Below the pieces are notes generated by a model, which saw only the letters and a program-made list of their open reading frames with translations, ran no database searches and was not told the origin of the DNA. A DNA stretch of 64,000 bases from Odiellus spinosus (Eukaryota > Arthropoda > Arachnida > Opiliones > Phalangiidae), in assembly GCA_963920705.1 (NCBI GenBank), contig OY987240.1:7791676-7855675 (forward strand), given 5' to 3'. Below are positions 46,501 through 51,339 of this stretch, piece by piece; position 1 is the stretch's first letter, and each line of letters opens with the position of its first letter. The position numbers were made by a program, and so were the translations under genes.

Positions 46501-47215
46501 CAGTTTTGTTCGTTTTCGACATCTCAGTTCGACTTCGACTGAGATGTCGATCGACATTTAGATCTCGAGTCTTAGAGAATCGAGGTCCTGGTAACAGCCT
46601 TAAAACGTATCCAATCACTGCCTTCTGTAAAACTAGGCCACGAAATGCCAACTACAACTTTTTTTTCTTGACATTTTTAATTTGCAATTTGTCCGAGATA
46701 GATGTCACTTTCCTGATGTATGAATAGCCAATCGCGAGTCTCGCGTCGCCAAGAGCCAATTACATAAGGCTCTATCGAAGTAAGATCGTACAACTCCTAG
46801 CGACATCTAGGTGATAACGTAGAGATCTTGATTTAAATTTACGATTTGATTTAGAACTCCCTTTTAATGTAAATATTTAAAAATCACCGTTTAATTATTT
46901 AAATTAAATCCTAATTAATTTATTCTCCATTATTAACCTAAAATTCGTATCTATTTTTTTATTTTCGGCCTACATTTGAATTTCCCTCTTTTTTTTTTTA
47001 ACCTCAAGAAAGCGACGTCTAACGATATTTTTGAAATCGGTAACGCCACCCCCTTGCTTTTCCTAGGGATAGGCATAGTATTAAAGAAGGCAGTGATCCA
47101 ATGCTTGTGAAATCTCTATGAATATGGTTTAATACTAATTATACAGGCTGTGGAGACGTATAACAACGCCGAGGCTGAATATAAACTGGCTGCTAAAATG
47201 GAGTGTTTCATATGA
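18422..47215 (+). CDS. norpA: norpA-type phosphoinositide phospholipase C beta (23 coding exons, about 1,082 aa)
   Basis: Hydrolyses PIP2 to IP3 and diacylglycerol downstream of Gq; in insects norpA is the photoreceptor phototransduction PLC. The exons join in phase into an N-terminal PH region, EF hands (about 124-270), PI-PLC X (about 315-470), an acidic linker (about 475-520), PI-PLC Y (about 530-650), a C2 domain (about 660-790) and a long charged coiled coil (about 830-1,082). Catalytic His328 ([10 protein letters not shown]) and His375 (ITHG), calcium ligands Asn329, Glu358, Asp360 and Glu409, and the Y-domain Ser582-Arg583 ([10 protein letters not shown]) are all present, so the enzyme should be active. 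The length is close to Drosophila NORPA, and the start resembles it (MTK..F.WR.P.PE). All introns are GT-AG except the last, where a GC donor is needed. The introns hold many transposons. Assignment to norpA rather than Plc21C rests on overall similarity and is confident but not tree-tested. Confidence 0.93.
18690..19620. repeat. Degenerate GTCAGGAAAAGTCGGG repeats in intron 1
   Basis: Loose 35-45 bp periodicity with phrases GGTCAGGAAAAGTCGGGGAA and TTTGAAAATTAGGCTTAA. The vocabulary is shared with the 556-2,243 minisatellite and with 34,190-34,265 and 35,620-35,710, suggesting an old decayed array family. Confidence 0.7.
19681..19933. mobile_element. 253-bp MITE in norpA intron 1, possible CTTA TSD
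   Basis: Inverted termini include GGGTTTCACCCTGGACACGC, with GCGACG continuing inward on both sides. CTTA flanks both ends (19,677-19,680 and 19,934-19,937). Confidence 0.75.
19968..20312. other. GC-rich stretch with flanking inverted repeats, intron 1
   Basis: AAGAATAGATT near 19,970 recurs inverted near 20,285 (AATCTATTCTT), and CGCTATACC/GGTATAGC lie just inside. The interior is GC-rich (20,080-20,250). Possibly a further transposon; superfamily not recognised. Confidence 0.45.
20313..20338 (+). other. Hammerhead-like core motif CTGATGA...GAAA
   Basis: CTGATGA, a GGAG/CTCC hairpin, then GAAAC: the arrangement of a hammerhead ribozyme core. AATAATCAC just upstream can pair imperfectly with GTGAAGTTATT downstream, but I cannot place a proper cleavage site next to that stem. 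The same phrase also occurs as a retroelement tail motif in animal genomes. Low confidence as a ribozyme. Confidence 0.3.
20440..20526 (+). CDS. norpA: norpA exon 2, residues 29-57
   Basis: Acceptor TTTGTACAG, donor GTAAGT, phase 0 at both ends. Encodes [19 protein letters not shown], the PH-like region. Confidence 0.9.
21045..21555. mobile_element. Diverged copy of the CACTGCCTTCT MITE family, intron 2
   Basis: Aligns over its length with 9,393-9,862 (TTAAAAATATCGTTAGA; AGATCTTTATATTATCGCC). A 15-bp segment near 21,310-21,340 (CTAGATGTCGCCAGGGGCTC region) is locally duplicated. Termini are degraded and I find no target duplication. Confidence 0.8.
21805..22096. mobile_element. 292-bp MITE, CAAGAAGGATC family, 7-bp TSD, intron 2
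   Basis: Reverse-oriented sister of 7,077-7,368 at the same length. Perfect duplication GCTAAAC at 21,798-21,804 and 22,097-22,103. Confidence 0.95.
22226..22340. repeat. ATT-rich trinucleotide microsatellite
   Basis: Interrupted (TTA)n/(ATT)n run with TAG variants, in norpA intron 2. Confidence 0.9.
22608..22805 (+). CDS. norpA: norpA exon 3, residues 58-123
   Basis: Acceptor CGTCTAG, donor GTAAGA, phase 0. Encodes the PLC-beta PH segment [18 protein letters not shown] and the stretch ending [14 protein letters not shown]. Confidence 0.93.
22928..22970. mobile_element. Solo terminus of the CAGAAGCCGATG MITE family, intron 3
   Basis: CAGAAGCCGATTAAA followed by CCCTCCTTTGAAGTCTATTA, the family terminus, with no partner end nearby. 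Confidence 0.75.
23054..23654. mobile_element. Possible hAT-like element, intron 3
   Basis: Left end CAGTGGCGTCACTAGG is typical of hAT termini. The right end (GACGTCACTACCTG) only partly mirrors it, and the 8-bp flanks do not match. Treated as a decayed element. Confidence 0.35.
23741..23820 (+). CDS. norpA: norpA exon 4, residues 124-150
   Basis: Acceptor GACTTTTAG, donor GTAAGA, phase 2 out. Encodes [27 protein letters not shown], start of the EF-hand lobe. Confidence 0.92.
23874..25599. mobile_element. 1.7 kb element with about 95-bp inverted termini filling intron 4
   Basis: Starts CTGGGCCCTATTTTAGACAC; the last about 95 bp is its imperfect reverse complement, including GATAATGAAACTAGAGACAA. 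It also contains an inner inverted repeat at about 25,330-25,482 (GCCAGTATTT...AAATACTGGC). No coding capacity is seen and no target duplication was identified. Confidence 0.75.
25643..25696 (+). CDS. norpA: norpA exon 5, residues 150-168
   Basis: Acceptor GCGTATAG, donor GTACGT. Completes His150 and encodes [17 protein letters not shown] (EF-hand). Confidence 0.88.
25697..26290. other. Intron 5, left part: nothing recognised
   Basis: No repeat or gene seen. Confidence 0.4.
26299..26685. mobile_element. 387-bp hAT MITE with perfect 8-bp TSD, intron 5
   Basis: Inverted termini CAGTGGCGGCGGAC and CAGTGGCGGCGGAAC; perfect duplication ATTTTAAG at 26,291-26,298 and 26,686-26,693. The subterminal regions carry G-run/C-run complements (GGGGGACA...TGTCCCCC). 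hAT superfamily by termini and 8-bp duplication. Confidence 0.95.
26694..27247. other. Intron 5, right part: nothing recognised
   Basis: AT-rich, no repeat or gene seen. Confidence 0.4.
27248..27329 (+). CDS. norpA: norpA exon 6, residues 168-195
   Basis: Acceptor TATTTTTAG, donor GTAAGT, phase 0 out. Encodes [27 protein letters not shown]. Confidence 0.9.
27370..28905. repeat. AT-rich degenerate array passing into a 30-bp array, intron 6
   Basis: 27,370-28,480 is a loose repeat of CCTATAATTTCGATAGTATT-like phrases. From about 28,480 it becomes a homogeneous 30-bp unit (GCTTTAATTTCTATAGAAAT plus TCTATAGTTT), about 13 copies. Each unit contains the palindrome ATTTCTATAGAAAT. The gradient from degenerate to perfect suggests one-directional expansion. 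Confidence 0.93.
29004..29104 (+). CDS. norpA: norpA exon 7, residues 196-229
   Basis: Acceptor AATTTTTAG, donor GTAAGT. Encodes [33 protein letters not shown] (EF-hand). Confidence 0.92.
29105..29959. other. Intron 7, left part: nothing recognised
   Basis: No gene or repeat that I can support. Confidence 0.4.
29968..30636. mobile_element. Foldback hAT-like element with TTAGG core, copy 2 (669 bp), intron 7
   Basis: Very similar to 16,384-17,011. Starts GGTTTGTTCCCATTTCGCCC, ends GAGTCGGGGTAGAACC, with TTAGG-type core near 30,213-30,240. The right arm has an expanded run of GGGGAAATGGGAATTA units (about 30,350-30,440) and GGGCCAGTTGGGATT units. Flanks ACCGTCAG (29,960-29,967) and ATTGTCAG (30,637-30,644) match 6/8. 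Confidence 0.88.
30701..30758 (+). CDS. norpA: norpA exon 8, residues 229-248
   Basis: Acceptor TTTGCGCAG, donor GTAAAA, phase 0 out. Encodes [19 protein letters not shown]. Confidence 0.9.
30988..31290. mobile_element. 303-bp MITE, CATAAGCTTATT family, 7-bp TSD, intron 8
   Basis: Inverted termini begin CATAAGCTTATTAATTC, with CACCCGTAAG following. Perfect duplication ATTAAAC at 30,981-30,987 and 31,291-31,297. CA...TG ends as in the other 7-bp families. Confidence 0.94.
31298..32427. other. Intron 8 remainder with a 32-bp poly(T) run
   Basis: Poly(T) at about 31,545-31,576; otherwise no recognised feature. The T run could be the tail of a minus-strand retroelement, but I see no associated body or duplication. 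Confidence 0.5.
32428..32536 (+). CDS. norpA: norpA exon 9, residues 249-285
   Basis: Acceptor TTTCTATCAG, donor GTAAAC, phase 1 out. Encodes [36 protein letters not shown]. Confidence 0.93.
32537..33426. other. Intron 9: no repeat element recognised
   Basis: Contains a perfect 18-bp palindrome (CAACGCCTCGAGGCGTTG) at 32,620-32,637, flanked by GATTACACC on both sides. Otherwise nothing supported. Confidence 0.5.
33427..33731 (+). CDS. norpA: norpA exon 10, residues 285-386, PI-PLC X core
   Basis: Acceptor GTGACCAG, donor GTTGGT, phase 0 out. Carries both catalytic histidines (His328 in [11 protein letters not shown], His375 in ITHG) and calcium ligands Asn329, Glu358 and Asp360 (CVELDCWDG). 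Confidence 0.97.
33809..33888 (+). CDS. norpA: norpA exon 11, residues 387-413
   Basis: Acceptor ACTTCTAG, donor GTAAGT. Encodes [26 protein letters not shown]; Glu409 is the fourth calcium ligand. Confidence 0.95.
34018..34102 (+). CDS. norpA: norpA exon 12, residues 413-441
   Basis: Acceptor TATTTCTTAG, donor GTAAGT. Encodes [28 protein letters not shown]. Confidence 0.95.
34271..35619. mobile_element. 1,349-bp long member of the CAGAAGCCGATG family, intron 12
   Basis: Termini CAGAAGCTGGCTAAAC and CAGAAGCCGATTAACCCCTC, both followed by CTTTGAAGT(C/T)TATTA. Flanks CAATTAG (34,264-34,270) and CGATTAG (35,620-35,626) match 6/7. It sits inside a degenerate AAATTAGGCATAAAATTAGG repeat seen on both sides. 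No transposase ORF, but it may be closer to the ancestral long element than the roughly 330-bp copies. Confidence 0.85.
36009..36099 (+). CDS. norpA: norpA exon 13, residues 442-472
   Basis: Acceptor GTTAACACCAG, donor GTGAAT, phase 1 out. Encodes [30 protein letters not shown], the end of PI-PLC X. Confidence 0.93.
36169..36393 (+). CDS. norpA: norpA exon 14, residues 472-547, X-Y linker and start of Y
   Basis: Acceptor CTCTTTTAG, donor GTAATA. An acidic linker ([21 protein letters not shown]) precedes [20 protein letters not shown], the start of PI-PLC Y. Confidence 0.94.
36394..36887. other. Intron 14: nothing recognised
   Basis: A 120-residue antisense open frame overlaps exon 14 and this intron; no family motif. 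Confidence 0.4.
36888..36972 (+). CDS. norpA: norpA exon 15, residues 547-575
   Basis: Acceptor CATTTACAG, donor GTAAGT. Encodes [27 protein letters not shown] (PI-PLC Y). Confidence 0.94.
37052..37496 (+). CDS. norpA: norpA exon 16, residues 575-723, PI-PLC Y and start of C2
   Basis: Acceptor CTTTAATATAG, donor GTAAGT, phase 0 out. Contains [16 protein letters not shown] with PIP2-contacting Ser582/Arg583, [17 protein letters not shown], and the C2 start [20 protein letters not shown]. Confidence 0.97.
37952..38534. mobile_element. 583-bp MITE, CATGGATTAATC family, 7-bp TSD, intron 16
   Basis: Inverted termini CATGGATTAATCAACCTCAC on both sides. Perfect duplication GTTCTAA at 37,945-37,951 and 38,535-38,541. 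A further partial terminus-like copy lies inside at about 38,095-38,140. Confidence 0.93.
38542..38974. other. Intron 16, right part: nothing recognised
   Basis: No repeat or gene seen. Confidence 0.4.
38975..39074 (+). CDS. norpA: norpA exon 17, residues 724-757, C2
   Basis: Acceptor AAATCAAG (weak polypyrimidine tract), donor GTAAGT. Encodes [33 protein letters not shown]. Confidence 0.94.
39600..41795. repeat. 34-bp minisatellite, about 64 copies, intron 17
   Basis: Unit GATTCGCCCTACAGTAATTG plus TCCACCAAAGTTAA. Variants occur in ordered domains: AATTGTCC and AATTGTCG first, a block with AATTATCC in the middle, then AACTGTCC copies. In the last part a supra-repeat marked by TTTTGATATACAGTAACTG recurs near 40,695, 41,235, 41,510 and 41,780. 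It accounts for most of the intron. Confidence 0.97.
41869..41973 (+). CDS. norpA: norpA exon 18, residues 757-792, end of C2
   Basis: Acceptor CCGAATATAG, donor GTGAGT. Encodes [34 protein letters not shown]. Confidence 0.95.
42044..42208 (+). CDS. norpA: norpA exon 19, residues 792-847
   Basis: Acceptor CGTCTTGATAG, donor GTAAGC. Encodes [20 protein letters not shown] and the start of the lysine/glutamate-rich C-terminal region. Confidence 0.94.
42279..42462 (+). CDS. norpA: norpA exon 20, residues 847-908, coiled coil
   Basis: Acceptor TTCAATTAG, donor GTAAGT. Encodes the PLC-beta C-terminal helical start ([20 protein letters not shown]) and [19 protein letters not shown]. Confidence 0.93.
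42706..42945. mobile_element. 240-bp hAT MITE with perfect 8-bp TSD, intron 20
   Basis: Inverted termini CAGGGACGGAAATAAG and CAGGGACGGGAATAAG; perfect duplication GGCCTAAC at 42,698-42,705 and 42,946-42,953. The interior carries a duplicated AAAGTTATCGGACATTT module. Confidence 0.95.
43144..44375. mobile_element. 1,232-bp near-complete palindrome (foldback), TTCT TSD, intron 20
   Basis: Begins GGGTCATTCCATAGGGTTT and ends in the inverted sequence; arms of about 600 bp align along their length. TTCT flanks both ends (43,140-43,143 and 44,376-44,379). At the centre it contains a Tc1/mariner-like palindrome. In the norpA primary transcript the arms could pair into a long double-stranded hairpin. 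Superfamily not assigned. Confidence 0.93.
43668..43856. mobile_element. Nested Tc1/mariner-like palindrome at the centre of the foldback
   Basis: CGAAAATGGTGGTACGACCG...TTTTAAGACGAAAA and its inverse share arms with 17,412-18,199. The left terminus is degraded (TTTACTCGAAAATGG); the right reads CCATTTTCGAAATATCCTG. Confidence 0.85.
44408..44617 (+). CDS. norpA: norpA exon 21, residues 908-978, coiled coil
   Basis: Acceptor CAATCATTTAG, donor GTGAGG. Encodes [20 protein letters not shown] and [20 protein letters not shown], the PLC-beta C-terminal helical domain used for Gq and membrane interaction. Confidence 0.95.
44686..44932 (+). CDS. norpA: norpA exon 22, residues 978-1060, coiled coil, GC donor proposed
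   Basis: Acceptor AATACAAAG. Encodes [40 protein letters not shown] and [16 protein letters not shown] donor at 44,937 would leave phase 1, which cannot join the terminal exon in frame. GCAAGT at 44,933, a standard GC-AG donor sequence, restores the frame. Confidence 0.85.
44937..45779. other. Intron 22, left part: no exon found
   Basis: Searched for an extra exon of phase 1-in, 0-out; none convincing. A phrase GCCGTTGCCTGATAAT recurs at about 45,379 and 45,551. An open stretch near 45,085-45,200 does not fit the splice phase or the PLC family. Confidence 0.45.
45780..46592. mobile_element. 813-bp Harbinger-like element with Myb/SANT relic, intron 22
   Basis: Inverted termini CCAGGGACCCGATTCTCTAA and ACCAGGACCTCGATTCTCTA, with TCGAGATC-type motifs repeated subterminally. 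AAC flanks both sides (45,777-45,779 and 46,593-46,595), consistent with a 3-bp duplication. It carries a decayed Myb/SANT-like ORF but no transposase. Harbinger elements typically encode a transposase and a Myb-like protein, so this is an internally deleted copy by inference. Confidence 0.75.
46082..46379 (+). pseudogene. Broken Myb/SANT-like DNA-binding ORF
   Basis: The ATG frame reads [20 protein letters not shown]...[13 protein letters not shown], then TGA at 46,214-46,216 where the family has a conserved tryptophan, then [17 protein letters not shown] frameshift follows near 46,265-46,290, after which [16 protein letters not shown] appears in another frame. The arrangement fits the insect Myb/SANT-like DNA-binding domain (RVT.SQ...D.LE.N; W..L...LN..GP.K; W......K). 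Inactivated by at least one stop and one frameshift. Confidence 0.75.
46616..47095. mobile_element. 480-bp MITE, CACTGCCTTCT family, 7-bp TSD, intron 22
   Basis: Reverse-oriented full copy of 9,393-9,862 with near-identical termini; perfect duplication ATCCAAT at 46,609-46,615 and 47,096-47,102. It lies 20 bp from the Harbinger-like element and ends about 50 bp before the last norpA exon. Confidence 0.95.
47147..47215 (+). CDS. norpA: norpA terminal exon 23, residues 1061-1082
   Basis: Acceptor TTATACAG. Encodes [22 protein letters not shown] then TGA. The AEYKL helical tail and a short hydrophobic C-terminus suit a norpA end; Drosophila NORPA binds INAD PDZ domains through its C-terminal residues, so Cys-Phe-Ile may serve as a PDZ ligand (inference). 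Joins exon 22 only with the GC donor. Confidence 0.65.
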   Translation, partial: AVETYNNAEAEYKLAAKMECFI

Positions 47216-47385
47216 AAAAAATAGTCATTATTTCTATCCGTCGCTAATTCCGTTGATGGCGCCATATTAATATACGGATCCTTTTTCGAATCTCTTCATA
47301 AAGAATCTTCTCGTCACGCGCGGCCTATTAAAATCCCCATTTTTGACTAGGTCTACAATTTAAATAATAGCGTAATAATATTGAT

Positions 47386-47396
47386 AATAAAATAAA
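47386..47396 (+). terminator. norpA: norpA polyadenylation signals (two overlapping AATAAA)
   Basis: AATAAAATAAA starts about 170 bp after the stop codon, giving two overlapping hexamers. No other gene intervenes. Confidence 0.6.
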
Positions 47397-47967
47397 AATG
47401 GGTGGGGTCAATTTCTATAACTATATATATTTAATAGTATTTTAAAAGAATGTCTTTCCTTATTCGTTAAAAATAACGTTTTATTTGTAGAGGAGTCACG
47501 TTCAGGTTTACGTTTTACAAATTTTATACCTAGATGTATTGACAAAACGTTCGCTCGTATTAATTCGAAGATTACGTCGATTATCTAGTCAAATTTATCA
47601 ACTATCCTATATATAGATTGAAAACGCTGTTCGAATTTTTATTTTTATTTTTTTCTAGTCCGACTAATTAACCAAAAAAAAGAAATAATAAATTTAATTT
47701 TATTTAAGATTTTATTTTTTACAAACCTTAACTCTTCTTATAAATCATTTACGGCTTATTGGCTACGTTTAAAATAGCGGGTAAATAGTGATATAAATTT
47801 CGAAAGACTTGTATCGAAATAGGCCTAATTACTAAACGAAAAAAAAAAAAAAAAAAATTAAGAACACTTTAGCCACAGCGCAATAAATTGTCGTGCCAAA
47901 TATCCCGAAGTGCAGTGTTTTCTGTAAAAAAAAAAAAATAAATAAAATATTAGAATATTCGAATGTC
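47397..47967. other. Intergenic: nothing recognised
   Basis: AT-rich with A runs at about 47,840 and 47,926. Confidence 0.4.
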
Positions 47968-47975
47968 GATTATTA

Positions 47976-48588
47976 GGTATGTCCCCATTTCGCCCAAAAT
48001 ATTTCGCGCAAAATGATCTATTCCCATTTCGCCCAATCCTACTTTGCCCAATCGCTTTATCATTTGGCCCTAAATTATCTCTTCCCATTTTGCCCAAACT
48101 AAAAATTCCTTTTCTCAATTCGCCCAATCCCAATTTGCCCAATCGTTTTATCAGTTAGCCTAGAATTATCTATTCCCATTTCGCCCAACCCAAAAATTTC
48201 TCTTCCCTTTTCGCCTAAAACGATTAAAGCTTAAATCTTTTAAAATTTGAAGTCTTAGTAGGCCAAAAAAGTGACTTTTATTTAATTTAGGTTAGGTTAG
48301 GTTAGGTTGGGGGGAAAAAAGTGGAAAAATGTGACTTGGGCAAAATCACAATTGGGCGAAACGAGATTGGGCGAGAAGACATTAGGCCAAATGGGAATTG
48401 GGCCAAATGGGAATTGGGCCAACGGGAATTGGGCGAAAAGAAATTGGGCCAAATGGGATTTGGGCGAAAAGAAATTGGGCGAAATGGGAATTGGGCGAAA
48501 TGAAATTGTGCGAAAAGAAACTGGGCGAAATGGGAATTGGGCGAAATGAAATTGGGCGAAAATAAATTGGGCGAAATGGGGGTAGACC
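47976..48588. mobile_element. Foldback hAT-like element with TTAGG core, copy 3 (613 bp), perfect 8-bp TSD
   Basis: Starts GGTATGTCCCCATTTCGCCC and ends in the inverse of GGTCTACCCCCATTTCGCCC. Perfect duplication GATTATTA at 47,968-47,975 and 48,589-48,596. Core (TTAGG)n at about 48,284-48,305. Arms of CCCATTTCGCCCAA and TTGGGCGAAATGGGAA units. This copy defines the ends and the 8-bp duplication of the family. Open frames follow the repeat. Confidence 0.95.
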
Positions 48589-48596
48589 GATTATTA

Positions 48597-49059
48597 ACTT
48601 TGTGAATAAGCGCGTATTTCTTTCAGTTTAAAATTCTCGCTCAAAAGCATTGCTGGTCAGGCTTGATCTAATGATGTTTTCAAGGAAGGAAATTAGCAAC
48701 CTAACCAGAAATGGTCCAATATGCTTCATTTTTGAAGATGATCACTGAGCGGGTCAATTAAGGTATTAATAATCATTGTACCTTAGTGCCCAAGGTGTAA
48801 ACACATTTTATTGGAGGACCTATTCACAGAAAAACTGGTTCCACATTTCATTTATTAACTGTTTGATAACCGTGTGGCATTACAAGCGAGCAAACCAACA
48901 TGAATTTCATATATGTTGCGGAAATAATTCGAGAGATCTTATCACGCTGCGCTATAGAGGTACGCCTCTTTGGGCATGGGTTAATAACGCAAAGAGGTTA
49001 CCCTTAAAAACGTTATTTCCTTAGTTCAGATCAGAACCGTAAAGAGACTGAAATTAAAA
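48597..49059. other. Intergenic: nothing recognised
   Basis: An 82-residue open frame at 48,776-49,024 has no recognisable motif. Confidence 0.4.
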
Positions 49060-49440
49060 ATTCAAACCTGTGAAGGGGCAGAAATTAAAATTTAACTGTG
49101 AAACAAAAATATCAAAGCCACAATCTAAAAATTTAGAAAGGTGGTTATAAAAATTAATATAAATTAAAATTATACCAAAAAATTCAGCGTGAATTCGGTT
49201 TATCTAAGTTTTATGCACAAGTCTTTCTATAAGTAGAATCTTTCTACGCCACTCATATAGTTGTAAAAGGGTACCCTTTCCAAGGATGAATTCTACTATA
49301 GAATGACTTCTACATAAATTAGAGCTTCGATAAATTTATACATAATTTCTGGTATAATTTTTAATTATATTAATCTTTTTAACTTTCTAAATCCTTAGAA
49401 TGTGACTTTAATGTTTTTTCACAGTTAATTTTTAATTTCT
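49060..49440. mobile_element. Foldback palindrome, about 380 bp
   Basis: Imperfect arms of about 170 bp meet near 49,265 (AACTGTGAAACAAAAA, ATTTAGAAAG, AAAATTATACC on the left; complements on the right). Target duplication not identified. Confidence 0.8.
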
Positions 49441-49581
49441 GTCCATTCGCGGGTTTGACCGCAACCAATTATAATTTCTGTAATTTTTTTAGTTACACCC
49501 CTCTCACTAGAAGGGGTGTAGGTATTTCGTTCAATGCTTCGCTGCCGCCGCCGTTGGAAATGACGAAAATCAAGTAGTCGC

Positions 49582-49975
49582 GTATGGTTACTTGAAAACG
49601 CGATTACCCTTAATTTTGACAAGCAGTTAAAAGAGCCAAGACGAATGCAATATGAAAGGGGCAAATGCGAAGGGTATGTATGGTTACTTAAAAACGCGAT
49701 TACCCTTAATTTTGACAAGCAGTTAAAAGAGCCAAGACGAATACAATATGAAAGGGGCAAATGCGAAGGGTATGTATGGTTACTTAAAAACGCGATTACC
49801 CTTAATTTTGACAAGCAGTTAAAAGAGCCAAGACGAATGCAATATGAAAGGGGCAAATGCGAAGGGTATGTATGGTTACTTCAAAACGCGATTACCCTTA
49901 ATTTTGACAAGCAGTTAAAAGAGCCAAGACGAACGGAATATGAAAAGGGGCAAAGGCGAAGGGTATGTGAAAAGG
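49582..49975. repeat. 96-bp tandem array, about 4 copies
   Basis: Unit includes TATGTATGGTTACTTAAAAA and AGTTAAAAGAGCCAAGACGA; starts near 49,582, 49,675, 49,771 and 49,867. The unit length (3 x 32) leaves both strands open (170 residues on +, 143 on -). The + frame has a lysine/arginine-rich tail after the array, but I do not regard either as a supported gene. Confidence 0.93.
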
Positions 49976-50159
49976 ACCGAGATAAAGGGCGGGCGAAAAG
50001 GATCAAGATAAAAGAAGGACGAAAAAATGAAAGTCGAAAAATAAAAAGACGAAAAATAAAAATTCGTATTATCTTCAAACTTTTTTCAAATGTCAGGGGT
50101 GTATCTATTTATATGGGCTTGAACATCTTGTTTTGTGAAAAATTATACACCTTATAATA

Positions 50160-50600
50160 ATATTAACAACAATTCACTAGTAACCAAAAATTAGCCTTTT
50201 TATAACTTCATTGCTCAGAAATTAATACTGAATAACGAATATATTAATTTTACAAACCATGGTTTGTCAACCGGCTCAAGTAATTGTCCTCGAAATAGTC
50301 TAAAACAGGTTGAATAGAAACAAATTTTATCAAAGGCTTCTTCTATGCGGTTTTCCGGTACTATGGCTAGAGCTGGAATTAACGCTAGTTATTCTGCTAT
50401 TATAATTTTTTTGTTATAGTTAAGAGTTATTTTTTATAATTTTTTCGTTTTATAGGTCGGAGTTATTTTTTATTATCATTTTTAAACTTTAAAGATAATT
50501 TTTTTTGCACCGAATTTTCCGCCCAAATCGCACCAAATATTCTCGCACCCAATATTCCTAAAACCAAATTATCCCGCAGCCAATTTTCTTGCACCGAACT
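50160..50600. other. Intergenic: nothing recognised
   Basis: AT-rich, no gene; short CACC(G/A)AA(T/C)TNTCC phrases near 50,500-50,610. Confidence 0.4.
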
Positions 50601-50935
50601 ATCCGTATACCATTGAAAATTATCCACCAAAAAGTCTGGAAAATTTTTAAATTTATTGATAAAGTTCTGGAAAATTTGAAATTATCCATAAAGTCTGGGA
50701 AAAGTTGCCGTTTGTCGATAAAGTCTGGAAAAAGTTGCCATTTATCGATAGAGTCTGGTAAAATTTGCAACTTGATAAAGTCTGGTAAAATTTCAATTTA
50801 TCCATAGAGTCTGCGAAAATTTGCAATTTTTCCGTTAGGCCTGAGAAAATTGCAATTAATAAATAAAGTCTTGAGAAATTTAACAATTCTCGATAAAGGC
50901 TGGGAAAATGTGCAATTTATCGATAAAGTAGACAT
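50601..50935. repeat. Degenerate 25-30 bp repeats (GATAAAGTCTGG)
   Basis: About 11 loose units of GATAAAGTCTGGAAAAATTTG followed by CAATTTATC. Open frames through it are not considered genes. Confidence 0.8.
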
Positions 50936-51339
50936 TGTTCCGAAAATAAATTCAAAGCTGTTCCAATTTTAACTCCAAGTTTCCCTTAAATATGATGGAG
51001 TTTTTAAGCCCACTACACATTAGGCTATTTTGGAACGTTGCGTCATAATCGCGTCACGTGTCGCTAATAATTTTAACTCGTCACGTTCGATATTGATATC
51101 AATATTAGATCGTGTATGTTTATCACGTTGTTTGCTGCAAAATGTAATTAGAATTCGACTGTTACTTTCACACTATAATTATCTACTAGCGCGGCGAAAG
51201 ACAATTCGAAAAACGCTTTTCTCGATTTGTATTAATCTGTAAGAGGTCAATAATCATTTTTCAGTCATCAGTCCGTTTCCGCAATCTACTCAATTCGCAA
51301 CTATGCTACTGAACAGTAGTGTGATATCTCAGGTCAATG

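Noticed and set aside
47976-48588. TTAGG tracts as evidence of a real telomere or telomere fusion
   Set aside because: Only three to four units each, always in the middle of a transposed foldback element with its own ends and, in this copy, a perfect target duplication.
49425-50157. Open frames of 170 (+) and 143 (-) residues over the 96-bp array
   Set aside because: Both strands are open over the same array, the unit is a multiple of three, and no domain is recognisable. The basic tail of the plus frame is low-complexity.
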